Positions 1 to 7,833 of a stretch of 64,000 nucleotides of DNA are shown in pieces (positions within the stretch are counted from its first letter, which is position 1; the number at the start of each line of letters is the position of its first letter). Location of the stretch: assembly GCA_018222605.1 (NCBI GenBank), contig JAAEZZ010000002.1:310001-374000 (forward strand). Direction: 5' to 3'. The notes beneath the pieces are model-generated. The model was not told the DNA's origin. It saw nothing but the letters and a program-made list of their open reading frames with translations, and searched no databases. The stretch comes from Alphaproteobacteria bacterium. GTDB lineage: Bacteria > Pseudomonadota > Alphaproteobacteria > Caulobacterales > Hyphomonadaceae. The position numbers and the translations under genes were made by a program.

Positions 1-1
1 C

Positions 2-67
2 GCACAAGGCACACAAGCCTTCCTGCGCCTCCCACAACCGCCGGAATTGCGGCGTATCAGGCGGTAG
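2..67 (+). CDS. Possible C-terminal end of a gene cut by the window edge
   Basis: One plus-strand frame is open from base 2 to a TAG at 65-67, convergent with folD. The 21 codons give a basic tail ending in RRIRR. This is too short to assign to any family and could be chance. The only support is position: a gene converging on folD would be expected to end about here. Treat it as a placeholder. Confidence 0.2.
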   Translation, partial: AQGTQAFLRLPQPPELRRIRR

Positions 68-78
68 AAAGGACTGGC

Positions 79-966
79 TCACAGTCCTTCCGGAACGTTC
101 CAGCCGCGACGGGCGCAAGCCGCCAGAACCGTGTTGCGCAACAGGCAGGCAATGGTCATCGGGCCGACACCGCCCGGCACAGGCGTGATGTGGCCCGCCA
201 CTTCTGCACAACCGGCATAGTCTGCATCGCCCACCAGCCTGGTCTTGCCCTCACCCTTCTCAGGCGCATCCACGCGGTTGATGCCGACATCGATGATCGC
301 CGCGCCGGGCTTCACCCAGTCCGCCTTGACCATCTCCGGACGGCCCACAGCCGGCACCAGAATATCGGCCTCACGGCACACCGCCGGCAGATCTTTCGTG
401 CGGCTGTGCGCGATCGTCACCGTGCAATTCTCGGCCAGGAAAAGCAGCGCCGCCGGCTTGCCGACCAGAATGGAGCGTCCGATCACAACGACATGCTTGC
501 CGGAGAGGTCCGCCCCCAGCGCACGTTTTGCAAGAATGACGCATCCCGTCGGCGTGCAGGCTACCAAGCCCGGCTTGCCAAGGGTCAAACGCCCGGCGGA
601 CACTTCCGTCAGGCCGTCAACATCCTTGTCGGGGGCGATCTTCTCAATCGCAGCATCCGCATCCAGCCCTTTGGGCAACGGCAGCTGCAGCAGGATACCA
701 TCTACGCTGTCATCCGCGTTCAATTCGGTGATCAGGCTCTCGACATCCTGCTGGCTGGCCGTTTCAGGCAGGCGGTGATGAACCGACACCATGCCCGCCT
801 CTTCTGTCTGGCGTACCTTGTTACGGACATAGACCTGGCTGGCCGGGTCTTCGCCAACCAGTACAACAGCCAGAGAAGGCTGGCCCGGCAACTGGCTGAC
901 GGCCTTCGCCACACTGGCGCGGACATCTGCCGCAATCGCTTTTCCATCAATCACGCTGGCGCTCAT
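79..966 (-). CDS. folD: FolD: methylenetetrahydrofolate dehydrogenase / cyclohydrolase
   Basis: Bifunctional cytosolic one-carbon enzyme: oxidises 5,10-methylene-THF to methenyl-THF with NADP and hydrolyses it to 10-formyl-THF, feeding purine and formyl-Met synthesis. The 295-residue length is normal. Family signatures seen: the catalytic Y46-x3-K50 pair (YVRNK), [10 protein letters not shown] near 120, the cofactor-site GRSILVGKP near 190, and PGGVGPMT near the C-terminus. The ATG at 966 is chosen because the protein then begins as FolD proteins do; a longer open frame upstream reads through yggU. Its ATG overlaps the yggU stop by four bases, so it is translationally coupled as the last gene of a yggT-yggU-folD run. 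Confidence 0.97.
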   Translation of the reverse strand: MSASVIDGKAIAADVRASVAKAVSQLPGQPSLAVVLVGEDPASQVYVRNKVRQTEEAGMVSVHHRLPETASQQDVESLITELNADDSVDGILLQLPLPKGLDADAAIEKIAPDKDVDGLTEVSAGRLTLGKPGLVACTPTGCVILAKRALGADLSGKHVVVIGRSILVGKPAALLFLAENCTVTIAHSRTKDLPAVCREADILVPAVGRPEMVKADWVKPGAAIIDVGINRVDAPEKGEGKTRLVGDADYAGCAEVAGHITPVPGGVGPMTIACLLRNTVLAACARRGWNVPEGL

Positions 967-1244
967 GGCTCTGCATCCCCGGCAAGTTTCGCCGCCAGAT
1001 CGGGCGGCCCGTCTATCTCGAGGCCTTTTAACCGGTTCTTCGTGCCCGTCACCACCTTGACCGCAGACTTTGGGACGCCCAACCATTTCGCGACCACTTT
1101 TTCCACGGCGGCATTGGCCTTGCCCCCTTCGGGCACGGCACGCACGCGGACTTTGAGATAGGTTCGCCCGGCCGCATCGGTTTCCCAGGTCTCGACCCGG
1201 TCAGCCGACGCATTTGGCTGCACGCGAACGGTCAGCCGATGCAT
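963..1244 (-). CDS. YggU / DUF167 family protein
   Basis: Small 93-residue cytosolic protein of the DUF167 (YggU) family, biochemical role not established. Family marks are an N-terminal beta strand with RVQPNAS, then [11 protein letters not shown] near 33-43 and a central [18 protein letters not shown] segment, which together are characteristic. The stop overlaps the folD ATG (ATGA), and the start lies three bases after the yggT stop. The yggT-yggU neighbourhood is a recurrent pairing in proteobacteria, which supports the call. Confidence 0.9.
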   Translation of the reverse strand: MHRLTVRVQPNASADRVETWETDAAGRTYLKVRVRAVPEGGKANAAVEKVVAKWLGVPKSAVKVVTGTKNRLKGLEIDGPPDLAAKLAGDAEP

Positions 1245-1247
1245 GGT

Positions 1248-1541
1248 CTACAGCGGAACGACAGAATAGCCGTACCGGATGATCACGCGTTCCAGGAAGA
1301 AAATGATGAGCAGCACAACCATCGGCGTCAGATCCAGCCCGCCCATCGGCGGCAGGATGTTCCGAATGGGCCGGTAAACCGGCTCCGTGATTCTCTCCAG
1401 ACCGCTCCAGATGTTGCGGATGGTCGGATTCTGGATGCTCAGCACATTGAACGCGACCAGCCAGGACAGCACGGCCTGAACAATAATAATAAAGGTAACA
1501 ATCCGAAGGATCAGCAGAACCAGATCAAGAATGGCGGCCAT
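1248..1541 (-). CDS. YggT family membrane protein
   Basis: 97-residue integral membrane protein of the YggT family. It has two hydrophobic helices, roughly 3-25 and 66-90, around a loop carrying the family-like ITEPVYRPIRNILPPMGGLDLTP region (about residues 48-70). The family is linked by earlier work to osmotic or membrane physiology and, through relatives, to chloroplast and division proteins; the exact role here is unknown. The ATG at 1541 is preferred to an upstream TTG at 1556 because a GGAG lies nine bases before it. It heads the yggT-yggU-folD run. Confidence 0.88.
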   Translation of the reverse strand: MAAILDLVLLILRIVTFIIIVQAVLSWLVAFNVLSIQNPTIRNIWSGLERITEPVYRPIRNILPPMGGLDLTPMVVLLIIFFLERVIIRYGYSVVPL

Positions 1542-1701
1542 AGGGCGACGCTCCAATAGTTTCTTTCATTACCTTCACTTAGGGTGATGCCCCTACCGTG
1601 CGCAAGAGATTGGCCTGTCCTTTCCCTTGAACAGGGGTAAGGTTTGACATTCAGCTCAACGCCAAACACACAGGCGATCTGCAGCAAGGGGCATTCAAGG
1701 C

Positions 1702-2946
1702 ATGACAGACACCGACAAGCCTCTTCTGCCGCTCAGCGCCTTCCAGCAAGCAATTATCGGCATGGCCATGGTCGCCATGGGCGCCGGCATGACGATCAAT
1801 TTTGTGGTTGTCGCACCGCTCGCGCGCAAGGCTGGCCTGACCGAGATTGAAGTTGCCGGCATCCTTACCCTGTCTGCTGCACTTTATGCCCTGCTCATCC
1901 CCACCTGGGGCCGTCTGGCAGACCGGTTTGGCCGCAAGCGGGTGATGGTCTTTTCCATGTTCGCCATGGGTCTGACGAACATGGTATTCGTGCTGGCCCT
2001 GAAGGCGGCGCTGGCAGGACTCGTAACCGGCCTGTCCACCTTCTTCCTGCTCGCCTTTGTGCGCCTATGGTTCGGCCTGCTTGCGCCGGGCCTACAGCCT
2101 GCCGCCATGGCCGCGATGACAGATGCAACGACGCCCCTCACCCGGGCCGGGGGCCTTGGCATGCTGGGTGCCTGTATGAGTGTCGGCTCCATCATCGGGC
2201 CAGCTGGGGCGACAGTGCTTGCGCCCTATGGGGCGCTGATGCCGATCTGGGGCTCGATCATCTTCAATCTGTCTGCCGGACTACTGCTGGCCTTTGCCTT
2301 GCCGCCGACACGCAAGCGTCCGAAATCCAGTTTGCGCCCCGAACCACTGGCCGTGCGGGACCCACGCGTCTTCCCGCATCTGGCATTCCTGTTCTGCTAT
2401 TTTTTCGCGATCGGCATGGTGCAGCAGACCATGAGCTGGTTCATTGAGGACCGCTACAGATTCGTGGATACCGCCGCCCGCAGTGCTGAAGAGTCCGTGG
2501 TTCTGCATACGGGCATCGCTTTTGCCTGCCTCGCCGCAGGCATGATCATCATGCAGTTTGGCTTTGTGCAACCGCGCAGACCGGACCCGCGCAAGATCCT
2601 GCCGGTGGGACTGGCTTTTGTTGCCACTGGCTATGTCTGTGCGGACTTCTTCTTTCCCTTCTGGAGCCTTGCGCTCAGTTTCTTCACGATTGGCTGCGGC
2701 GCCGCACTCGCTGTGCCGGCCGCCAATGCACTAGGCAGCCTCTCCGTGGAACGTCATGAACAGGGATCAGCCGCAGCCCTTCTGGCCGCCGCGCCGCCAT
2801 CCGGATTTATTTTCGGCCCGCTGGTAGGCGCGACTCTGTATTCCTTGATGCCATCCCTGCCACTATACAGCGCGGCAGGCGTGCTGAGCCTTTTGACCGT
2901 CTACGCCCTTCTGGTAACTGCTCGCCGTCCCCTGAAACTTCTCTGA
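1702..2946 (+). CDS. MFS transporter, probable drug/solute exporter
   Basis: 414-residue major facilitator with about twelve hydrophobic helices. The cytoplasmic loop between helices 2 and 3 carries the family signature GRLADRFGRKRVMV (about residues 72-85), the motif A typical of proton-coupled antiporters. Charged loops are short and there is a longer central loop with PPTRKRPKSS near 200. The substrate cannot be read from sequence; a TetA/EmrD-type efflux role is most likely for this layout. It stands alone between the divergent yggT and a small lipoprotein gene. A TTGACA lies at 1644-1649 but no convincing -10 follows. Confidence 0.85.
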   Translation: MTDTDKPLLPLSAFQQAIIGMAMVAMGAGMTINFVVVAPLARKAGLTEIEVAGILTLSAALYALLIPTWGRLADRFGRKRVMVFSMFAMGLTNMVFVLALKAALAGLVTGLSTFFLLAFVRLWFGLLAPGLQPAAMAAMTDATTPLTRAGGLGMLGACMSVGSIIGPAGATVLAPYGALMPIWGSIIFNLSAGLLLAFALPPTRKRPKSSLRPEPLAVRDPRVFPHLAFLFCYFFAIGMVQQTMSWFIEDRYRFVDTAARSAEESVVLHTGIAFACLAAGMIIMQFGFVQPRRPDPRKILPVGLAFVATGYVCADFFFPFWSLALSFFTIGCGAALAVPAANALGSLSVERHEQGSAAALLAAAPPSGFIFGPLVGATLYSLMPSLPLYSAAGVLSLLTVYALLVTARRPLKLL

Positions 2947-3034
2947 CCGTCAAGAGTGGGAGGAGCAGGTGGCAAGGGCACCTTTCTGCGACTGAAAAAT
3001 TGGTTACGCAGGATACATATTTTGGAGATTTCCC

Positions 3035-3520
3035 ATGTCTGGACTTCGTCTTGCCGCCGCCTGCCTGATAGCCCTCTCTCTTCTGGCCGCCTGCGGCCAG
3101 CAGGCGCCGACAGCGACCAACCCCGAGTCGGCTGAAACAGCCCCTCCGCAATCGCAGATACGTCAGCAGGATGCATCCGCACCTTCAGAAGAGACCACCC
3201 CGGCACCAGGCCAGCCAGAGCTGGAAGCTCTGGCTGGCCGCTGGGTTTCCGATGATGATCCGCGAGCGGGCATGATCATCACCGGAGACCAACTCGAAAT
3301 GACCTACAACGGCGACATTCTGAGCACAGATCATCTTGATGTCGTCGAGACATGCGGCGCGGCAACTGCCGCAAAAAACATCCCGTTGATCAAAACCACC
3401 TCGGAAGATGACGAGGCACTGTGTTACAGCGTGCTGGAGGCCAGCGACACCAAACTCGTGCTCAGCTACCTCGCCCGTGGCAACACGCTCAGCTATTCAC
3501 GCGCCGGGCAAGCCCAATAA
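3035..3520 (+). CDS. Small lipoprotein of unknown function
   Basis: 161 residues with a clear lipoprotein signal: a basic start, a hydrophobic stretch and the lipobox LLAAC, giving Cys20 as the mature N-terminus. A low-complexity Pro/Thr/Glu linker (about 22-66) precedes a compact domain starting near LAGRWVSDDDPRAGMIITGDQLEMTY, reminiscent of small lipocalin-like 'ALAGRW' folds that report a value and bind small ligands; this resemblance is weak. Two cysteines sit in the domain (near CGAAT and CYSVL) and could form a disulfide. GGAG at 3024-3027 fits the ATG. No function assigned. Confidence 0.75.
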   Translation: MSGLRLAAACLIALSLLAACGQQAPTATNPESAETAPPQSQIRQQDASAPSEETTPAPGQPELEALAGRWVSDDDPRAGMIITGDQLEMTYNGDILSTDHLDVVETCGAATAAKNIPLIKTTSEDDEALCYSVLEASDTKLVLSYLARGNTLSYSRAGQAQ

Positions 3521-3541
3521 AACGAGCCAGCCATATACAGC

Positions 3542-3913
3542 CTATGCCATAGTGAAGGCATTCAGCTTGTTGCCATCCGGATCACGGAAATAGGCCGCAT
3601 AGAAACCGCCCTCCCCGCGCGGGCCGGGCGCACCTTCATCCGTTCCACCATTGGCAAGGGCGATGTCATACAGACGTTGAACCTGATCCTGGTCCTTTGC
3701 CTCCAGCGCAACCATGGTGCCATTACCGACACTGGCAGGCTGGCCATCATAGGGCAGCGTTGCGGCAACACCGGCTGCGCCGCCCGGTGTGCCCCAGGCG
3801 ATGTAGGTATCTGTTTCCATCATCCGGCCTGTTCCCATTTCCTTCGCGATAGCATCGTAGAACTTGGCCGAGCGGGCCATGTCTGTTGTGCCAAGCGTTA
3901 CATATCCAATCAT
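3542..3913 (-). CDS. VOC family (glyoxalase/bleomycin-resistance fold) protein
   Basis: 123-residue single vicinal-oxygen-chelate domain. It opens with MIGYVTLGTTDMARSAKFYD, the usual first strand and helix, and ends with FYAAYFRDPDGNKLNAFT, the usual last strand with a metal-type Asp/Asn turn. The metal-binding His of true glyoxalase I is not evident at the first strand, so it may be a non-canonical or non-metal member. The ATG at 3913 follows GGAGGGACGAT and gives the expected N-terminus; the frame extends farther upstream but without family sequence. Cytosolic; substrate unknown. Confidence 0.85.
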   Translation of the reverse strand: MIGYVTLGTTDMARSAKFYDAIAKEMGTGRMMETDTYIAWGTPGGAAGVAATLPYDGQPASVGNGTMVALEAKDQDQVQRLYDIALANGGTDEGAPGPRGEGGFYAAYFRDPDGNKLNAFTMA

Positions 3914-4145
3914 GTATCGTCCCTCCTTGCTGCGGACACAAAGGAACATACCATGAACATGTTTTACGACAAGTCTGGCGGTTAAATTACCTGTTGAATT
4001 CCGCCCGGCAGCTTTCCTCAGAAAAAAACGCACTGGAACCTGATACGGCGTGTCCATGCTCCGCCCGCCGGACATGCCCTGTTGCACCCGGAACCGGCAC
4101 CCGTTTCACGGATTAATTGAACATAGTCATATGGAGGAAGGACCC

Positions 4146-4382
4146 ATGACCAATCGTTCGGCAATATCCCTGCTCATTTACGGGATGGTACAGGGCGTGC
4201 TGTTTGGCGCGATCCTGCTGGCTGTTCTGTACATTCCCGTTCTGAAAGCAAACGCAGCCATCTTTATTCCGCTGGCAGTCCTGCTCAGCGTGATCGTGGC
4301 AATCCCCCTTGCCTGGAAGATTGCCCCGAAGCTGAGGGCCCGCCATCAACGCCGTATGGCGCGGAAGCATAATCTGGCCTAG
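4146..4382 (+). CDS. Small two-helix membrane protein, unknown
   Basis: 78-residue protein with two hydrophobic segments (about 6-27 and 35-56) and a strongly basic C-terminal tail (KLRARHQRRMARKHNLA), so probably both ends are cytosolic. GGAGGAAGG at 4134-4142 gives a strong ribosome site a few bases before the ATG. I do not recognise the family. It is isolated between two convergent-facing neighbours, with a 230-base upstream region that would hold its promoter. Confidence 0.65.
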   Translation: MTNRSAISLLIYGMVQGVLFGAILLAVLYIPVLKANAAIFIPLAVLLSVIVAIPLAWKIAPKLRARHQRRMARKHNLA

Positions 4383-4391
4383 GATCAGGCA

Positions 4392-5165
4392 TTACATCGC
4401 GCTGATGCCGCCATCCACCTTCAGCTCGATCCCGGTAACGAGTTTCGATTCATCCGAGGCCAGATAAAGAACGGCATAGGCAATATCATCCGGCTCACCG
4501 ACACGACCGAGCGGGATCTGACGGCCCAGCTTGGCGAGCGCCTCTTCCTCACCGAACATTTCCTTCGTCCGGTCAAGGATCGGCGTATTGATGAATACAG
4601 GGTGTACGGAGTTACAACGGATTTGACCGCCCGTCTTGGCGCAATGTAGTGCAATCGATTTTGAAATATGGCGCACAGCCGCCTTTGCCGTGTTGTAGGA
4701 CACATAATTTCCGCTGGCGATGATACCGGCAATCGACGAGATGTTGATGATCGAGCCTAGGCCGTGATCACGCATCAGGGGGATGCCGTATTTGCAACCC
4801 AGGAAAATGGAATCCACATCCACCGTCTGAACGTGCTTGAATGTCTCGTAATTCTCGTCCTCGACAGAACCAAGAGATCCGATCCCGGCATTGTTGACCA
4901 GCACGTTCAGACCGCCCATCGCGTCATGAGCGGCTTTCAAAACTTCCTGCCAGCGGGCCTCGTCGGTCACATCATGCTGCCACGCAAAGGCCGTGCCCTC
5001 TCCATGGGCTTCATTGATGGAGGTAGCGACGGCTTCCGCCCCTGCCCCGTTCACATCGGTAACGGTGACCTTGGCGCCTTCACGCGCGAACATGCGCGCC
5101 GTGGCTTCGCCCAACCCCTGGGCTCCGCCCGTAATGAACGCCATTTTTCCTGATACACGACCCAT
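4392..5165 (-). CDS. SDR-family NAD(P)-dependent oxidoreductase
   Basis: Classical short-chain dehydrogenase/reductase, 257 residues. Seen in order: the nucleotide-binding TGGAQGLG (about 12-19), an acidic end of the second strand (TVTDV) favouring NAD over NADP, LVNNAGIG near 90, the catalytic serine in INISS near 142, YNTAK (catalytic Tyr and Lys) near 156-160, and a VDGG tail. Closest in feel to hydroxysteroid or cyclopentanol-type alcohol dehydrogenases; the true substrate is unknown. The ATG at 5165 is chosen over one at 5180 because GGAGGAG lies just ahead of it. Upstream are repeated CTGATA half-sites (5183-5220). Confidence 0.9.
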   Translation of the reverse strand: MGRVSGKMAFITGGAQGLGEATARMFAREGAKVTVTDVNGAGAEAVATSINEAHGEGTAFAWQHDVTDEARWQEVLKAAHDAMGGLNVLVNNAGIGSLGSVEDENYETFKHVQTVDVDSIFLGCKYGIPLMRDHGLGSIINISSIAGIIASGNYVSYNTAKAAVRHISKSIALHCAKTGGQIRCNSVHPVFINTPILDRTKEMFGEEEALAKLGRQIPLGRVGEPDDIAYAVLYLASDESKLVTGIELKVDGGISAM

Positions 5166-5271
5166 ATGCGGCTCCTCCAACTGATATCTGATAGTTATGC
5201 CTACCCGTATCAGCGCGTTAGCAAGCCGCCTAGACTGCCCCTAGGGGAAGTTTGCCGCAGGTCCCCCACAC

Positions 5272-5565
5272 TCAGGTCAACTTGCCTGCCAGATCGTCCA
5301 TGAACTGGCCAAGCTCAACATCCTTGGGCGAGACGCCATCCACATCATGCGTGGTCAGCGTAACCTCCACCTTGTTGTAGACATTGAACCATTCCGGATG
5401 ATGATCCATCTGCTCGGCCTTCAGGGCGACAGAAGACATAAATCCCCAAGCCGTCTTGAAGTCATCGAACTTGAACGTCTTGGTGATCTCGTCACGCTCG
5501 CCTTCACCTTTCGTCCAGCCTGTCAGCTTTGCGAGGGCGGCGTCTGCGCCAATCTTGTCTGTCAT
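5272..5565 (-). CDS. phhB: Pterin-4a-carbinolamine dehydratase
   Basis: 97-residue cytosolic enzyme that dehydrates 4a-hydroxy-tetrahydropterin so the cofactor of aromatic amino-acid hydroxylases can be recycled. Family signature [20 protein letters not shown] spans about residues 51-70, containing the catalytic His pair and the HPEW motif, and [10 protein letters not shown] follows. It lies four bases downstream of the 5569-6162 lipoprotein gene, so it is probably the last gene of a HAD-lipoprotein-phhB unit. No phenylalanine hydroxylase gene is visible nearby, so its partner must be elsewhere or the role is moonlighting. Confidence 0.93.
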   Translation of the reverse strand: MTDKIGADAALAKLTGWTKGEGERDEITKTFKFDDFKTAWGFMSSVALKAEQMDHHPEWFNVYNKVEVTLTTHDVDGVSPKDVELGQFMDDLAGKLT

Positions 5566-5568
5566 GGT

Positions 5569-6162
5569 CTAATCCTCTTCATCCTGTCCCAGGACGTAGT
5601 AAACCCAGCGCCCATTACCAGCGATGGCTGTGCGCATGCCGGGATATCCTTCGCCCCTGCGTATCTTCTCAATCCCGTCATCCCCGATCAGTTCCCTCAA
5701 ACGCCGCCTTTCCTGGAAGGTCAGCTTCTCCGGAATCAGATCATGCGCGTCGCGCGCGGCCAGATCCGGCCAGACAAACCATATCTCGCCATCGATCTGC
5801 CTCATGCCGACCGGCAGGTCGAACAGCGCCCGCAATCTCAAATTCGGGTCTACTCCCGTCCGGCGCATCAGATCCCAGAATTCGCGGTGCGGTGTCCCGC
5901 CGAAATTCGAGACAAAGTCCTCATATTCATTCGCCTTTCGAGACAATCGTGTCAGAGAGCCCGCCGTCGCATAGGACAGCAATTCATCCCGCGTCTCTTC
6001 GGCTGCCTCGGTCAGCACAACCGGCTGACGCTCGTGAGGGGGGTGTGTCAGGCTGTCTTCCGGCAGGACAGGTTGCGGCCCGCCCTCCTTCGGGGAACAT
6101 GCCCCCAGCAGCACCAGCCCCACCCCGGCCAGTGCGACGGCTGCAGCCCTAGACCACGTCAT
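5569..6162 (-). CDS. Lipoprotein, unknown function
   Basis: 197 residues starting with a lipoprotein signal whose lipobox is LLGAC, giving a mature Cys at about 22. The mature part is soluble, alternating charged helices with aromatic strands (HREFWDLMRRTGVDPNLRLR; IWFVWPDLAARDAH) and ends in an acidic DEED. No family recognised. Its start overlaps the stop of the upstream HAD gene by 14 bases, which implies co-translation, and phhB follows immediately. Probably an inner- or outer-membrane-anchored periplasmic protein. Confidence 0.7.
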   Translation of the reverse strand: MTWSRAAAVALAGVGLVLLGACSPKEGGPQPVLPEDSLTHPPHERQPVVLTEAAEETRDELLSYATAGSLTRLSRKANEYEDFVSNFGGTPHREFWDLMRRTGVDPNLRLRALFDLPVGMRQIDGEIWFVWPDLAARDAHDLIPEKLTFQERRRLRELIGDDGIEKIRRGEGYPGMRTAIAGNGRWVYYVLGQDEED

Positions 6163-6799
6163 AACCTGTGGCGGCCTGCAGGTCTGCCAGCAACTGGTCT
6201 TCGCTGAGCACCTTGATGGTTGTCATGCCCATATCCCTGGCAGGTTTCAGATTGTGTCCGATATCATCCAGATAGACGCACTCTGCCGGATCGACATCGA
6301 GCGCCTCACACATCAGAGCATAAATCCGCGGGTCCGGTTTGCGGATTCCCAGTTTCGAGCTTTCAATCACATGATCGAACATTGTGAAGACTTTCGCCAC
6401 CTGCTCGGCCTTTGCCTCATCATTGGTCATGGAAGCGCCCTTCCCGACCGGGGCATTGTTGGTGATGCAGCCCACTTTGCCATGCTGCTTGCAGACTTCC
6501 AGCGCCTTGACCACGCGCGGGCGCAAACTTCCGGAGAGCAGTTTCAGCACTTCTCCGCCTGGCACCTCGTGTCCCATCGCCTTTGATTCCTCGCGGAACA
6601 TGGCATCGAACTCTGCCGCCGTGACCAGACTCTGCTCCAGCTTGGCCCAGGCATTGTCCAGCGGATTGGTGGCATTAACGGTGCGGATGAAATCCTTCGG
6701 CAGTCCGCGCTCAGCCTCGTAAACATTGAAGGCGTCGAAGGGCGAGGAGGTAAAAACGCCCCCGAAATCCCAGATAATGGCTTTATATGTCTTGCTCAT
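6149..6799 (-). CDS. HAD-superfamily hydrolase, YihX/epoxide-hydrolase-N type
   Basis: 216-residue HAD domain. Motif I is WDFGGVF (about 10-16): the nucleophile Asp is present but the usual second Asp is replaced by Gly, as in the YihX and sEH N-terminal branches. Motif II is CITNNAP near 110, the motif III lysine lies in SSKLGIRKPDPRIY near 145-158, and motif IV is YLDDIGHN near 172. The cap is a helical insert after motif I. A small phosphate-ester or sugar-phosphate substrate is likely but not readable. It heads a three-gene minus-strand run with a lipoprotein gene and phhB. Confidence 0.85.
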   Translation of the reverse strand: MSKTYKAIIWDFGGVFTSSPFDAFNVYEAERGLPKDFIRTVNATNPLDNAWAKLEQSLVTAAEFDAMFREESKAMGHEVPGGEVLKLLSGSLRPRVVKALEVCKQHGKVGCITNNAPVGKGASMTNDEAKAEQVAKVFTMFDHVIESSKLGIRKPDPRIYALMCEALDVDPAECVYLDDIGHNLKPARDMGMTTIKVLSEDQLLADLQAATGYDVV

Positions 6800-6900
6800 G
6801 CATGTCCTGTAACCGGCCCGGCGGCGTTTTCAAACCTTGAACATTGCGAGCCCGCATCTAGGGTGGCGACGATTGCAACAAATTACAGGGAGTTTCGTCC

Positions 6901-7818
6901 ATGGGCGTTCTGGAAGGCAAAGTGGTCCTCGTTACCGGCGGGGGCAATGGCATTGGCAAGGAAACAGCCCTGCTGGCCGCGCGCGAAGGCGCAAAAGTCG
7001 TCGTCAACGATCTGGGCAGCAGCCTGACCGGCGCCGATGAAGGCAGCGCAGGGCCGGCTGAAACGGTCGCGAAGGAAATTCGTGATGCCGGTGGCGAAGC
7101 TGTTTCCAATTCTGACAGCGTCACCGACATGAAAGCCGTCGAAGGCATGATCGAGCAGGCCAAGGACACATTCGGAGATCTGCACTCGATCATCAATCCG
7201 GCCGGTATCCTGCGGGACGGCATGTTCCACAAGATGAGCGAAGATGACTGGGACAGCGTAATCGACGTACACCTTCGCGGCACGTTCAACGTGACCCGCG
7301 CCGCCATCGAAATGTTCCGCGAGAAGGAGGATGGCAACTTCGTGCTGTTTACCTCCACGTCCGGCCTGATCGGCAATATCGGCCAGGCAAACTATGCCGC
7401 GGCCAAGATGGGCATTGTTGGCCTGTCGCGTATCATCGCCATGGAAGGTGCGCGCAAGAATGTCCGTTCCAATGTGATCGCGCCCTTCGCCTGGACGCGC
7501 ATGATTGCCTCCATCCCGGTGAAGGATGAAGCCGGGGCCGAGCGTGTTGAGCGGATGAAGAATGGCATGCGCGCAGACCAGGTCGCCCAATTGGCCGTTG
7601 CCCTCTGCGCCGACAAGGCGAAAGAAACCTCCGGCCAGATCTTTGCCGTGCGCGGCAATGAAGTGGTGCTGTTCGACCAGCCCCGCCCGGTAAAGTCCCT
7701 GGCCCGCCTCGAAGGCTGGACACCGGAAAGCCTGCTCGATCAAGCCCTGCCGGCCATGAAGGCCAGTTTCTTCGACATGGGCGCTTCGGCCAGCGTCTTC
7801 CCTTACGATCCAGTCTGA
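6901..7818 (+). CDS. SDR-family dehydrogenase resembling the MFE-2 / 3-hydroxyacyl-CoA domain
   Basis: 305 residues. The Rossmann motif TGGGNGIG at about 12-19, a long loop with GSSLTGADEGSAGPAE (about 41-56) and VHLRGTF near 118 are features of the dehydrogenase domain of peroxisomal multifunctional enzyme 2 and its bacterial relatives, which oxidise (3R)-hydroxyacyl-CoA. Catalytic Ser is in STSGLIG and YAAAK supplies Tyr and Lys. The usual NNAG reads NPAG here (about 98-101). A GGGAG sits nine bases before the ATG. A matching MaoC-type hydratase gene lies at 53,551-54,426, so the two halves of an MFE-2-like activity may be encoded separately (inference). Confidence 0.85.
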   Translation: MGVLEGKVVLVTGGGNGIGKETALLAAREGAKVVVNDLGSSLTGADEGSAGPAETVAKEIRDAGGEAVSNSDSVTDMKAVEGMIEQAKDTFGDLHSIINPAGILRDGMFHKMSEDDWDSVIDVHLRGTFNVTRAAIEMFREKEDGNFVLFTSTSGLIGNIGQANYAAAKMGIVGLSRIIAMEGARKNVRSNVIAPFAWTRMIASIPVKDEAGAERVERMKNGMRADQVAQLAVALCADKAKETSGQIFAVRGNEVVLFDQPRPVKSLARLEGWTPESLLDQALPAMKASFFDMGASASVFPYDPV

Positions 7819-7833
7819 TAGGCGGAGACCTGC

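Noticed and set aside
1644-1649. TTGACA as the promoter of the MFS gene
   Set aside because: No acceptable -10 at the right distance, so not listed as a feature.
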